Origin: Lunularia cruciata
Lineage: Eukaryota; Streptophyta; Marchantiopsida; Lunulariales; Lunulariaceae
Length of the DNA: 64,000 nucleotides
NCBI GenBank assembly: GCA_948567375.1
Contig: OX419758.1
Span: forward strand, 57,789,001 to 57,853,000
Reading direction: 5' to 3'
This document shows, piece after piece, positions 11,281 to 22,254 of the stretch. The first letter of the stretch is position 1. Each line of letters starts with the position of its first letter. A program made the translations under genes and the position numbers. The notes beneath the pieces are model-generated. The model saw nothing but the letters and a program-made list of their open reading frames with translations. It made no database searches and was not told the DNA's origin.

Positions 11281-12935
11281 GTGGACACAAGCATGGAAGA
11301 GGAGACTTCCACGGAGGAGGATGAATCTGAATCTGATTCAAATGTGTATCCTTTGTGTGCTATGGATTTTGCACCTAAGCCAGAGGTTTTGAAGGACCTA
11401 GATAAATCACCATTGACACTTGAGGAGGTAGAGAGAAGGTTATCTACCCTCAAGTATGGTCCAAATGTTACCATGGAGGAGAAGGTGAGATTTGAGGAGA
11501 TTTTCCGCAAGTTCATCCATGTGTTTGCTTTTAGTTACAAGGATTTGAAGGAAGTCACCTTGGAGGAGCACAAGATAGAGGTGGAGTCAGATGCAAGACC
11601 AACCGCCAAAAGCAATGTTGCATTAGCCTACCATATCTTTGGTTGTGAAGGAGGAGATTGATAAGCTCAAGGAGTCTGGATTTGTCTTTGAAGTAGAGAA
11701 TTCAGAGTGGGTGTCTCCAATTGTCATTGTGAAGAAAAAGAATGGCAAGCTTTGGGTATGTGTGGATTACAAGAAGCTCAATGATGTTACCAAGAAGGAC
11801 TACTACCCATTGCCATTCATTGATGAGATCTTGGAAGAGGTTGCAGGTCATGAGAGGTACAGTTTTGGAGATGGTTATAGTGGATATAACCAAATCAACT
11901 TTACACCAGAGCATCAACAACTCACCATATTCACCACACCTTGGGGAATTTATGCTTTCAAGGTCATGCATTTTGGACTTTGCAATGCTCTAGACTCATT
12001 CCAACGGTTCATGAACAAGGTATTTGAACCTTTCATTGGGAAATTTATGAGAGACTTCATTGATGACTTTTGTGTCTATGGGAGCAAGGAGGAGCACTTT
12101 GACACCTAATCAAGGTCTTGCAATGCTTGGATGAGGCAAATGCATCACTCAACCTAGAGAAGTGCATTTTTGGATGTGAAGAAGGTCTACTTTTTGAGCA
12201 CATCATCTCCAAGGATGGAATAGCAGTTGATCTTGAGAAGGTGAGGAAAATCTCAGACCTTTCATTCCCTTCAAGCTTGACAAAGTTATGCCAATTCTTG
12301 GGGATGGTTGGATACTATAGGAGGTTCATCTTCTCATTTTCCAACAAAGCTTATGCATTGACCATCTACATGAAGAAGGGTGTAGATTACATGGTGATTT
12401 TGGAGGACAAGGAGGCTCTCAAAGCTTTTGAGGAGCTCAAGCAATCCCTTGTTGTAGCTCCAATTCTTGCTAAACCTGATTGCAGTAAGCCTTTCATCCT
12501 CTACACTGATGCTTCTAATGTAGCTATAGGATGCACTCTTAGTCAATTAGACCAAGATGGGCATGATCATCCAATAGCTTATGCTAGTAGGAAGATAGTT
12601 TCAATAGAGAAGAACCACTCTATCACAAAGAGAGAAGGGTTGGAAGTGATCTTTGGTCTCAAGAAGTTTAGACACTACTTGATTGGAGGGAGCCACCATT
12701 GTCACAGATCACAAGGCTTTGAAGTACATCTTCAACAAGTCTAATGTTGAAGAGAGACTAGCAAGGTGGATGATACTCTTGTCTGAGTATGACTACACCA
12801 TTGAGGATAGACCGGGAAAGAAACATGCGAATGCTGATTTGTTATCTAGGGCTTATGATCATGAGGAGCAAGATCTGGACCTTACAAGGTGGAGGATATT
12901 CTTTTTCAACAAGGAGCAGATGGTCTACTTTGAAG
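11281..12935 (+). pseudogene. G2 reverse transcriptase and RNase H
   Basis: Frames 11281-11661, 11639-12109, 12118-12744 and 12683-12970 cover RT and RNase H with frameshifts between them. RT shows SPIVIVKKKNGK, DYKKLN, GYSGYNQI and the active site FIDD at 12056-12067. RNase H shows LYTDASNVAIG. Unlike G4, G2 keeps the segment just before FIDD. Some pol sequence found in G4 between RNase H and integrase is missing near 12870-12890. Confidence 0.85.
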
Positions 12936-14052
12936 AGCAGTGGGTAAGGAAGAGTCTATCCTACTTATAAAGGAGTTTCATGAAGGTTTAGTGTGTGGAG
13001 GACACTTTGCAAGAAAGGTGATTGCTTTCAAGATTTTAGATGAAGGTTACCAATGGAGAGGGATTTTCAAGGATTGTCTTGATTATTGCAAAACTTGTCA
13101 TGTTTGTTTAGCTTTTGCTAGAAAGTCTACATCCACTCTACCACTTAGATCAATTCCATTGCTAGGGCCTTTTGAGAAGTGGGGAATTGATTTTGTAGGT
13201 CCTCTCAATAGAACCCCAAGGAACAATTGGTACATTGTGGTAGTTACTGATTACTTTACCAAGTGGGTTGAGGCTAGACCATTGAGAGACAAGAATGAAG
13301 ATGACGTTGGTAGATTTCTTTATGAACGTATTATCACTAGATTTGGATGCCCTTTGGAGTTGGTTTCTGATAGAGGAGGAGAGTTTACATGAAGCATTAC
13401 TATAGCCATGCTATGACATTTCTTTATCATTCATAGAGTGACTACATCCTATAAGCCAAATTCCAAATGGCTTGGCAGAGAGAACCAATCAGACCTTATG
13501 CATGATGTTGGCCAAAGATGTAGAAATGGAGGGGGCTAAACATCATTGGGACAAGAGGATTCATGCTGATTTGTGGGAGTATAGGACAACCATGAAGACT
13601 TCCACCGGATATTCTCCATTTCAATTGGTATATGGTATTGAGTCTACCTTACCTATTGACTTTGATCTTCCTACCTTCCAAAGCATTCATAGGAGATTGA
13701 AGAAAGCACAAGAAGGTGATGCAGAGAAGTCAAGGAAGGAACAACTCATGGAGTTGGAAGAGGCAAAAGCAGTTGCTATGGTTTGAGTGGAGCAAGCCCA
13801 AAGGAAACAAAAGGAGAGCTATGACAAGGGGCAAGGGAAGAAGAAGGTGGAGCCTTTCAAAGAAGGTGATTGGGTTATGTTATTTGATTCTATTTGATTC
13901 AAGAGAGTGCAAAAGAAGTTTTTGCCCTAGTACTTTGGACCTTTCATAGTGGAGAAGGTGTGGGGCAATCACACCCATGATCTCAAGGAGTTGGGAGGAA
14001 GACACTTTGATAGGATTAACCATGATAAGTTGAAGATGTACCATAGAAGGTA
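12936..14052 (+). pseudogene. G2 integrase
   Basis: HHCC zinc-binding part (EFHEGLVCGGHFA, CKTCHVC), catalytic core with WGIDFVGPL and LVSDRGGEFT, then a TGA at about 13390 and an extra base near 13467. The core resumes at 13472 with AERTNQT, which holds the Glu. More stops follow before the C-terminal FGPFIVEKVWG segment. There is no chromodomain. Confidence 0.85.
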
Positions 14053-14102
14053 GAGAGAACTTCACTTTGAGGACAAAGTGAAAACTTAGTCTTGAGGGGA
14101 AA

Positions 14103-14793
14103 TGTAACACCCATTTGTGCATGTGTGTGGTATTGTGATATTTAGCTTGGTATTACAAGTACTTGAGAGATATTATTTATATAGAGATAAAGGATGGTTC
14201 AACATTAGTCATGATTAGCTAAAGTTAGTCATAGCTAAGATAGAGGGGACCTTACTTTAGAGGAAGTGGAAAAGATGAGCACCACTATTTTGGATTCTTG
14301 TGTGTTGACTTTGTATTATTCCTAGGTGTTTGGCTTTGAGGAAAGAGTTGAGAACTCTTGGACCCGTAAGCCTTTTTGTTTTGGATTCTTCTATAGTCCA
14401 AGGATAGCCCATGTGAAGGAATCCTTGACTTAGTGGTTGGGTCAAGATAAGATCACATGCTAGTGGAATATGCCCATGTGAATGGATATTGCTTTCTACT
14501 TTTTGACTTTACTTGAGTTTTAGTCTAGTACCTTGAGTTACTGTGGTAGTTAGTAACTTTGGTACGTAACTATTTCACAAGTATATAAACAAAGGATGAG
14601 GAAGTACTCATCATCCTTTCATTTGCAATTGTCTCTCTCTCATTGAGTTCTCTAGTGAGCAATGTCTTGAGTCTTGGAGTGTTAGCCTTGGAGGAGTATG
14701 ATGGAGTTGGGCTTTCTTGCCTTCTTAGTCCGTGGTGTGCTACCATAATAGCCATCAGAGGTTCATCCTGAGTGAGAGATATGCCGGTTCACA
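14103..14793 (+). repeat. G2 3' LTR, 691 bp
   Basis: Starts TGTAACACCC and ends GGTTCACA. A purine-rich run (GAGGGGAAA) lies immediately before it at 14094-14102. TATA motif near 14583 (GTATATAAAC). Related LTRs are at 17015-17706, 38309-38998, 39498-40176 and 46598-47276. Confidence 0.9.
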
Positions 14794-15445
14794 GGCCAAG
14801 AACGTGATACAATATCTCGTCAAGACTTTGATCCATGCTATTACTTCTAATTTTTGAATTGCAAGCCCTCTCACCACACTCTGCTTATTCATTTTTGGGG
14901 TCATTGTGTGCTTCCTCACTCTCTTCTAGTGGAAAATTGTTCCCAAGATCCTAACCTACTCCTCCTCTTGCGGATTTTCAATTTGCATTACTTTGGGTCG
15001 ACTCTTAATAGGAATCGGGTAGCGACTAAACATTGCTTACTTACTTAGACGACTTGCAATTTTATAGTCCTGTGCCGATTGGTTGTTCTTCAGTTGCTCC
15101 TCCTCTTCAGTTTCCAATTTGGTGAAGTTGGTTTGTGTCACTATCAAGGACTTCTTGATCCCGAGGTCATTACTTTCTTCCCGTGTACTTTCTTGATTGC
15201 GCCGACTCCAAAGAAGTTTGTGATAGGTTCTTTGGAACCTATCATGCTGCCCAATACAAAGTCTCTACTTCTTCTTCTTTGTCTTCATGTCTTTGGGTTT
15301 TGACCCGAGGTCAACTTTGGGTTTTACTTCAAACTCATGCTTCTTCTTATTTCTTCCCGTTTTAGCCCTTTTTAGGCTCTTTCCACACACTTCTTCTTCA
15401 CATTTTCCTAAGTACTATTCCAAAACAAAAAATGTGGGTACCACA
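14794..15445 (-). mobile_element. E element copy D, 5' fragment
   Basis: From just after the G2 LTR to ...GGGTACCACA at 15445 the sequence aligns with the right-hand end of the E elements at 30740-31396 and 57400-58071. In minus orientation this is the promoter-side end and the start of the coding region; the frame is broken. G2 was probably inserted into it, and the other half is gone. It ends directly at a chromovirus RT active-site codon run (next feature). Confidence 0.75.
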
Positions 15446-16193
15446 ATGACATCTTAGTCTACAACAGGATGCTAATAGAGCACAAGCAACATTTGCAAGA
15501 AGTCCTCTAAATTCTACAACAAAATCAATTGTATGCCAAAATCTCAAAGTGCAATTTTAGCAAATCTAAAGTAGACTACTTAGGGCATAGAGTAAGTGCA
15601 GAAGGTATCCAAGTTTTAACAAATAAAATAGAAGTCACTAAAAAATGGAGTGCACCAAAAGATCAAACTAAACTCAAGAGTTTCTTGGGATTGATAAGGT
15701 GTAGTTGCCAATTTTTCAAGGACTTCTCCAAGATTGCATAACCTCTAATAGCAATATTAAGCAAGGGGAAGAAGTGGATATGGAGAACTACACAAGAGTT
15801 GGCCTTTTAGGAGTTGAAAGATGCATTACTACATGCACCAATCTTGAAATGGTATGACCCAAAACATCCAATCAAGATGGCTATAGATGCATTAGGTGTA
15901 GCAATAGGAGTAATCCTACAACAATAATTGCAGGATGGATGGCACCCAATTGCGTATTTCTCTTGTTATTTGCTACTAGAAAAATCCAACTATCACACCA
16001 CCAAACAAGAATTGATGGCCCTTGTCCTTGCAACCAAGCATTGGAAGCACTATCCCGGTGAGAAGCCATTTGTGGTAGAGACGGACCACAAACCTCTAGT
16101 CTACCTCAAGACACAAAAAGATCTTTCTCATCAATAAATTCAATAGGCAGAGTGAAAACAACAATTCAACATGACAATAAGATAAGTGGAAGG
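15446..16193 (+). pseudogene. G8 RT end and RNase H
   Basis: Begins inside the RT active-site motif (ATGACATCTTAGTC, the DDILV codons). It continues with SKCNFSKSKVDYLGHRVSAEGIQVLT, the connection domain, and RNase H (ETDHKPLVYLKTQKDLS). Several stops are present (15739, 15808, 16135). It stops within the EGK segment after RNase H, where G7 is inserted. Confidence 0.85.
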
Positions 16194-16749
16194 TGTTTGA
16201 ATATATACGTTGCTACACAATATACATCACTATCAACATCATACACTATAGAAGCACAACTCATACATAAGTCATACATAAACTCTAAAGTGTCACAATA
16301 ATGAGTTCATTTACACAACTTGACTCACACGTAATCAAATAAATACTTTATCTATCACTCTTAAATTTGCCAACATTTGGGCCCTAATCAAAATCAAGCC
16401 ACAACCACTCTAGCTAAGAGAATCAAGGTGATGCTCGTTGGCCTTTGTCCACCATAGTCAAGAACTCAAAGGCTCAACATCAAAGGAGTGAGCTCTTTGG
16501 AGCTGCACTTCAAAAGTATACCCCCTAGACTTGAGCTAGGTCTCAAACCCTAACTGTCCCACTGACTGCACACCCAATGGTGCAAATGGTGTATAAGGAC
16601 AGTGGGCTCCACCATGAAGTCAGTACCTCAAACAAAAAATCTGACCGTTGGAAAGTAGTATACAAGTAAATGCTAAAATACCTCTAACCACTATCAATGC
16701 AACTCCATGTTCCAAGCAATCTAGATGTGATACTACAAATGGTGTGACA
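16194..16749 (-). repeat. G7 3' LTR, 556 bp
   Basis: Matches the solo LTR at 58555-59109 throughout and the LTR at 36764-37502 over most of its length. In element direction it begins TGTCACACCATTTGTAG and ends ...TATATTCAAACA. Confidence 0.8.
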
Positions 16750-16855
16750 ACTATAGTGCATATATACATCACTACACAACATACATCCTTGTCAACATCA
16801 TACACTATAGAAGCACATCTCACATATAAGTCATACATAAACTCTAAAGTGCCAT
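16750..16855 (-). repeat. copy of LTR end placed before the LTR
   Basis: About 105 bp nearly repeating the first 105 bases of the adjacent LTR (16194-16298) in direct orientation. A similar segment follows the PHD-like region in the other copy at about 49405-49490. The rest of the 3' untranslated region (16856-17014) has no recognisable content. Confidence 0.65.
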
Positions 16856-17014
16856 AATCGCTCCCCTAGCTAGTGGTTAAGTCCTCTAACTCCGTATAGC
16901 CATCTACTCCAAGTATGTGGTATACCCTATGATGGGGAAAGATCAGGAGGTTGGGTGCTATTGAGCTCCATCGTTAGTTGCTAGTCTACAATCTATACCG
17001 TATAAAGGATGAAT

Positions 17015-17706
17015 TGTGAGCCGGCCTATCTCTTACTCAGAATGAACCTCTAATGGCTATTATGGTAGTGCACCATGGACTAAGAAGGCAAGGAACCCCA
17101 ACTCCATCATACTCCTCCAAGGCTAACACTCCAAGACTCAAGACATTGTTCACTAGAGAACTCAATGAGAGAGAGATAGTTGCAAATGAAAGGATGATGA
17201 GTACCTCCTCATCCCTTGTTTATATACTTGTGAAATAGTTACATACCAAAGTTACTAATTACCTTAGCAACTCAAGTTACTAGACTAAAAGTCAAGTAAA
17301 GTCAAAAAGTAGAAAGGAATATCCATTTACATGGGCATATTCCCCTAAGCATGTGGTCCTATCTTGACCCAACCACTAAGTCAGGGATTCCTTCACATGG
17401 GCTATCCTTGGACTAAAGAAGAATCCAAAACAAAAAGGCTTGCGGGCCCAAGAGTTCTCAACTCTTTCCGCAAAGCCAAACACCTAAGAATAATACCAAG
17501 TCAATACACTAAAATCCAAAATAGTGGTGCTCATCTTTTCTACTTCCTCTAAAGTAAGTTCCCCTCTATCCTAGATATGACTAACTTTAGCTAACCATGA
17601 CTAATATAGAACTATCCTTTATCTCTATATAAATAATATCTCTTAAGTACTTGTAATACCAAGTTAAATATCACAATACCACACACATGCACATATGGGT
17701 GTTACA
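17015..17706 (-). mobile_element. solo LTR, G2/G4 family
   Basis: A single 692-bp LTR, TGTGAGCC...GGTGTTACA on the plus strand, with no internal region. Flanks are GAAT on the left and GAAC on the right, a 4-bp duplication with one change. The related, uninterrupted sequence at about 49205-49235 shows the empty site. Confidence 0.9.
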
Positions 17707-17720
17707 GAACTAGCTATAGG

Positions 17721-17990
17721 TCAAGTACATCTAGGACATCCTTGATGAACCATCAGGAAGAGAGGAGTCATACATGCCATATGCCATCCTCTCAAATAGT
17801 TATCACACACTAACATAGTAGCAGCTCCACCAAAAGAGCCACATAACATACACCTCAAGTCTGCCAAGCTTGGGTTCATCCTATCATCACTATTTGGGAG
17901 GTGGCATGGAGCATAATTGCACACATGATCCTTCCAAACAACACCATCATGTTTTTCCAACACAAGGACTCCATATGGAAAAACCTTGGT
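17721..17990 (-). pseudogene. G7 integrase tail with PHD-finger-like motif
   Basis: In the 98-codon frame starting at 18017 the spacing is C56-x2-C59-x11-C71-x2-Y74-x4-H79-x2-C82-x11-C94-x2-C97. That is the Cys4-His-Cys3 pattern of a PHD finger, with MLVCDN before and W just ahead of the His, as PHD fingers have. One zinc ligand (position 74) is Tyr here but Cys in the copy at 48948-49220. PHD fingers read histone H3 tails; a targeting role like that of chromodomains is inference. Confidence 0.65.
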
Positions 17991-19345
17991 CACTATCAAG
18001 ATAGTGCGGCCTGCCAAAATATCAAGTGTTGTTGATGTTGCTTGTTGTAGATATACATAGTCACTTGGATGAAATCAATGGATTGAGGGTCTGTAACCTT
18101 GTCCTTGAATAGAAGCATAACATAAGGTATCCCTATGCTAAGCAATCACTAAGTTCTCAAAGGCCATTGGCATCACTCTTTGAAAGATCTCTGCCCGTTG
18201 AGAACATGCACTCATCCATACATCTAGATCATCCAAGTCCAAGACTACAATAGCATCTCAATGAATGGCTGCAAGTAGATCTCATCCATAGAGTAGGAAG
18301 CAAGGAGAGAAGGATGCTTAGGAGGCTTGCCGGCTAAATTGATAGCCCATGGCCAACCAAGTTAATTGGAGATCCTAATCTCCCAAATGGCCTCTCTACA
18401 TACTTTTGCAATCCTCTCTTCACCATCTAAACCACTCTCTCTACTAAGCCATCTACCTCAAGGTGATCTTGGGAGGTAGTATGATGATCAATCAAAGCCT
18501 TGTCACACAAGACTTGAAACTCCCCTAAGAACTCTTTACCTTGATCAGTCTAAACCTCGACTGGTGCACCAAAATGACTAAGAACCCAATCTAGGAATGA
18601 ATAGTTGTCCCTTCATTGAACTTGTCAAGAAGTGCCACCAACTCAATCCACTTAGAGAAGTGCTCCACCATCATCAAAACATACCAATGATGTCTCATAG
18701 TCAACGGTAAAGGTCAAACAAAGTCCAAACTCCAACGGTAACCAAATCCCATGATAGGTAATAGGTATAACTGTGGTGTAGGAGCATTGAATTATGCTCT
18801 AACTTGATCACAAAGCACACATCTAGCAACAAACTATTGTACCTTAGTTTTTATACTACTCCACCAACAGTGACTCCAAAATAGTGGAGCAAGCTATATG
18901 TTTGCTTTCCTCCAAAATAGTGGAGCAAGCTATATGTTTGCTTAACTCCAAAATGTCCTAGCTCCTCATGAGCATGACAAACCAAATGTGGTCTCTGAGA
19001 TGGAAGTGGTACTACTTGCACTCTACCATCCTCCCATACCTAAAGAAGGTGTCAGCCCTCCAATCTAAACTGCCTGGCTTGCTGAAGGACATGGTTTATT
19101 TCCTTGGCCCCAACTATGCCACCCACAACACTAGTGCAAAGATAATCCATTAGTAAGATATCATCTTGAATGTCTTGCTGAATTGTACCAATATCTTCAT
19201 TCTTTGAATCTATGACCTCAATAACTCCTCTTGTATGGGTTGAGAGAGATACCACCAAAGCCTCAAAACATATATATAAAAAGGCTGGTGCATGCCAATT
19301 TGGTACCATCTCCTCATCTGTCTCACCATGCCAACGTGCTTTGGT
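17991..19345 (-). pseudogene. G7 integrase
   Basis: Heavily stopped minus-strand frame. A zinc-binding part near 18930-18990 (HEELGHFG), a core near 18420-18720 (FLDWVLSHFGAPVEV, then GLVERVV with the Glu), and a C-terminal segment GVVWKDHV with CAPCHLP-like spacing. A 36-bp unit is duplicated in tandem at 18874-18909 and 18910-18945. The plus-strand copy at 48101-49490 has the same domain order. Confidence 0.75.
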
Positions 19346-20037
19346 CTGATCCTACTAGTTGAGATATGGGTTTCTACTCAACCCATCTGCATCTTGGTTC
19401 ATTACTCCAAGTCTATGAACAATTGTGAAATCATACTCTTATAAAATCAGAACCCATTGTTCTAGCTTTCTTGAAAGCTTGTCGGACTCCATCAACCACT
19501 TCAATGGCTGTTGATCAATGATGAGAGTGAAGGTGTTACCAAATAGATAACATTGGAAATGCACTACTGCCCAAATAGCTGCCAAGCACTCTCCCTCATA
19601 TGAACTATACTTTGCCTCCACTAAATTGTTGGAGCAATTAGCATAGGCCACCACAAACTCCTTCCCCTCATCATCATGTTAGGTGAGCATTGCTCCAAGC
19701 CCCATACTCCAATCAATGTGAACTTGAAATTGTCATCTTCTGATCAATCTCCTCAAAATAAGAGCATATGTCAACCTCTCCTTGAGCTCTAGAACGGCTC
19801 TCTCCTACCCAATACCACTCATGTGTAAGCTTGGTCAGCTTCATCAAGGCCTTGGCAATGACTTTAAATCCTCTAACATAGCAGCAATAGAAGTTTGCCA
19901 ACCCAAGGAATGCTCATACCCTACTCACATCTGTAGGCCGAGGAATGCGTGCAATAACCTCCATCTTGGTGTGTTGAACACCAAGTCCTCCAGGGCAGAT
20001 AGTGTGACCCAAATACTCAAATTACTCATGGAAGAAC
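19346..20037 (-). pseudogene. G7 RNase H and RT end
   Basis: RNase H-like frame at 19439-19654 (SSYEGECLAAIWAVVHFQCYLFG, IIDQQPLKWL) and the RT connection domain at 19700-20037. The RT is cut at 20037 by G3 and continues at 26868. Confidence 0.8.
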
Positions 20038-20794
20038 TGTAATACTCCAAGGATAAGAGACCTGAAGAGAAACACACCATGAGAAACACACACTTTCACA
20101 CTCAAACTCCGATGCCCCAAAGGAGCACCTTCTCTTTATTATATAGGCAAAGCGGATCTCCTCCAATGAAGCTCCACCATAGGATTAGGTACATAGATAG
20201 CTGACATGTCAGCAAGCTCCACCCTTGGATTACTTACTTGGATGGGTGATATGTTGGTCCTGGTCCTATCTGGTTGGTCAAACAAGCTTTGACCAAAGGG
20301 AATCTTTTAGGGAGTCTTCTTGTATGAATCTCAGAATCACGTGGGTGAGGTACCATTGGAAAGCTCTCAACAAGACAAAGCAGGGGGAGAGAAGGCAAGC
20401 CTTTCTTCAGTTTGAGGGGGATGTATGTGCAAATTTTCAAGGCCTAATTCATCCGTTTAGGCCTCCAAAATTGCCTTCAAAGATTTCAGGCATATTTTGG
20501 TTCCAACTCTATTAGTAGAAATCCCCTTTTGGTGATACCTCTTTCTGATCTATTCAGTCCATCTTGTGTAACCTCCTTCCAGATGTTACCAACCCAATTC
20601 TCACCTTCAAATCATATGTCTAGTTATTGGTTCTAAGGTTTTCAAATCTATTTTGGTTTTCTGCCCTATTAGTAGAAGTACACTTTTGGTGATACTTCTA
20701 TCTGATCTATTTTGACCATCATGTATAACATCATTCCAGATGTTACCAAACCAAATTTCACATCTAGATCATATGGCTAGCTCTTGGTATTACA
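20038..20794 (-). repeat. G3 3' LTR
   Basis: Plus-strand sequence TGTAATACTCC...GGTATTACA. Pairs with 26105-26862. It contains a TATA-like stretch (TTATTATATAGGC near 20135) in the common LTR position. Related LTRs are at 47507-48100 and 53169-53750. Confidence 0.95.
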
Positions 20795-20812
20795 AACCTC
20801 CCTCCTTTTAAG
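20795..20812 (-). promoter_or_regulatory. G3 polypurine tract
   Basis: Minus strand TTAAAAGGAGGGAGGTT directly before the 3' LTR; the expected primer for plus-strand DNA synthesis. The equivalent in G8 is at 47491-47504. Confidence 0.8.
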
Positions 20813-20872
20813 ACGTAACGTCCTCGTAGTACAACTGTTGCTCAAATGCTTGCACCAACACCGGTGCATTTG

Positions 20873-21259
20873 TCAAATTGGCAGCGGGTTTGCTTCATAG
20901 AGGGGGTAACCTTTCCACTTGACAAGATAATCCACCCGTGGATGAAGAGTACCACACATGCATTTTTGGAGAATATGCTCTACTTCATATTCCTTGTTGC
21001 CATCAACTAATGTTGGACGAGGTTGAATGTCTTGTGTGGAATGACCCAAGCCTGATCGGGGAGCATATCTGCATAGTAGGGAAACATGGAACATTGGATG
21101 GATCTCCATGTGTGGTGGTAGCTCAAGGTGATAGGCCACAATGCCAACTCGATGGAGAATTGAGAAAGGCCCAATAAAATGAGGTCTGAGCTTACGAGGT
21201 CCCACTAATGTGAAGTTGGTTGTTGATAGCCACACTTGATCCCCAAAATTGAACTCCAT
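20873..21259 (-). pseudogene. G3 integrase end and chromodomain
   Basis: Open for 128 codons. FGDQVWLSTTNF and FIGPFSILHRVG form the GPF-containing C-terminal part, MEIHPMFHVSLL the linker. The chromodomain runs from KEYEVEHILQ to YLVKWKGYPLYEAN. It ends early compared with intact chromodomains (usual WEP segment altered to PLPI). Confidence 0.85.
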
Positions 21260-21307
21260 GTGCCTACTATGTGCATTAGCATATTGCTTTTGGTGATTTT
21301 GTGCAAT

Positions 21308-22111
21308 CTATAATTTATGCTTAGCGCTCTCCACCCCTTGTTGGATTCTAGAAACAAATGTGTTGACTGCATTGACCTTGGTAGCCATTGGACAGATCTT
21401 CATCAAGTAGGAAGGTGTGAAGGGATGCTCACCATACATGAGGAAGAATGGAGTGACTTGGGTGGATGCATTCACTAAATTTTTGTAAGCAAATTCCACC
21501 AACGGGAGTAGGGTGTCCCACCTCTCTTGCTCTTTTAAGGTGAAGCCGTGTAACATGTCTTCAATAGTGCAATTAGCCCGCTCGGTTTGTCCATCTGTTT
21601 GTGGGTGGTAAGCTGTGGACATGGCCAACTTGGTTTTGAAGAAACCAAAGAAGGTGCCCCAAAACAAATTGGTGAATTGAGTACCCCTATTGGTGATGAG
21701 TACTCGAGTTAAGCCATGGTAAGAGAACACTACATCTAAGTATAATTGAGCAAGTTGTGGAGTAGTCACCTCCTTGGTGGTAGGGCGTACATGAATCATT
21801 TTGCTAAGCCAGTCCACAAAGACCACGATGGAGTTGAATCCTAATGTGGTCTTGGGTAATTCACAAACAAGATCCCTACACACCTATTCCCAACGTTGTG
21901 TAGTTGTGGGAAGAGGTTGCATGAGTCTTGTAGGAGCTTGATTCGAAGCTTTGTTATGTTGACAAAGTAAGCAACTACGCACATAGTCCATCACATCATT
22001 GCTCATCTTGGGCCAATAATAATGGCATTGGATTGCATCCAAGGTCTTGTCCACTCCAACATGACCTGCAATGACCGAATCATGACATTCCGCTAGAATG
22101 GTGATGCGCAA
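21308..22111 (-). pseudogene. G3 integrase core
   Basis: Two frames separated by a single stop at 21884-21886. The first has the zinc-binding motif (ECHDSVIAGHVG, CLLCQHNK). The second has the core: CRDLVCELPKT, LITNRGTQFTN with Asn in place of the second catalytic Asp (codon 21689-21691), and DGQTERAN with the Glu. It would not be active. Confidence 0.9.
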
Positions 22112-22254
22112 TTCTAGGACATTTGGAAACCATAACTGCCATCATGAAAGGTGAGTCCTTGGGTGCTGGTTATGCCTTTGGATGATTTCCCTTCTATAAT
22201 CTGTGGATCAGTTTTTGTAGCCGCCAGAATTTCTAGCCAAAATTTATGGTTAAT

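Larger units (their letters stand above)
7132..14793 (+). mobile_element. G2, decayed Athila/Tat-like gypsy element
   Basis: Plus-strand element closely related to G4 along its full length: LTR, Asp-tRNA-like primer site, leader with small frames, gag, protease, RT, RNase H, integrase, LTR. It lacks a chromodomain. Many stops are TGA or TAG where G4 has CGA, TGG or another sense codon. Its first 20 LTR bases are missing. The Athila/Tat placement rests on the PBS, on DGGS in the protease, on GYSGYNQI and FGLCNA in RT, and on the absence of a chromodomain. Confidence 0.85.

Noticed and set aside
18874-18945. Start of a CRISPR-like or satellite array
   Set aside because: Only two adjacent 36-bp units, no spacers, and the unit is coding sequence of the G7 integrase.
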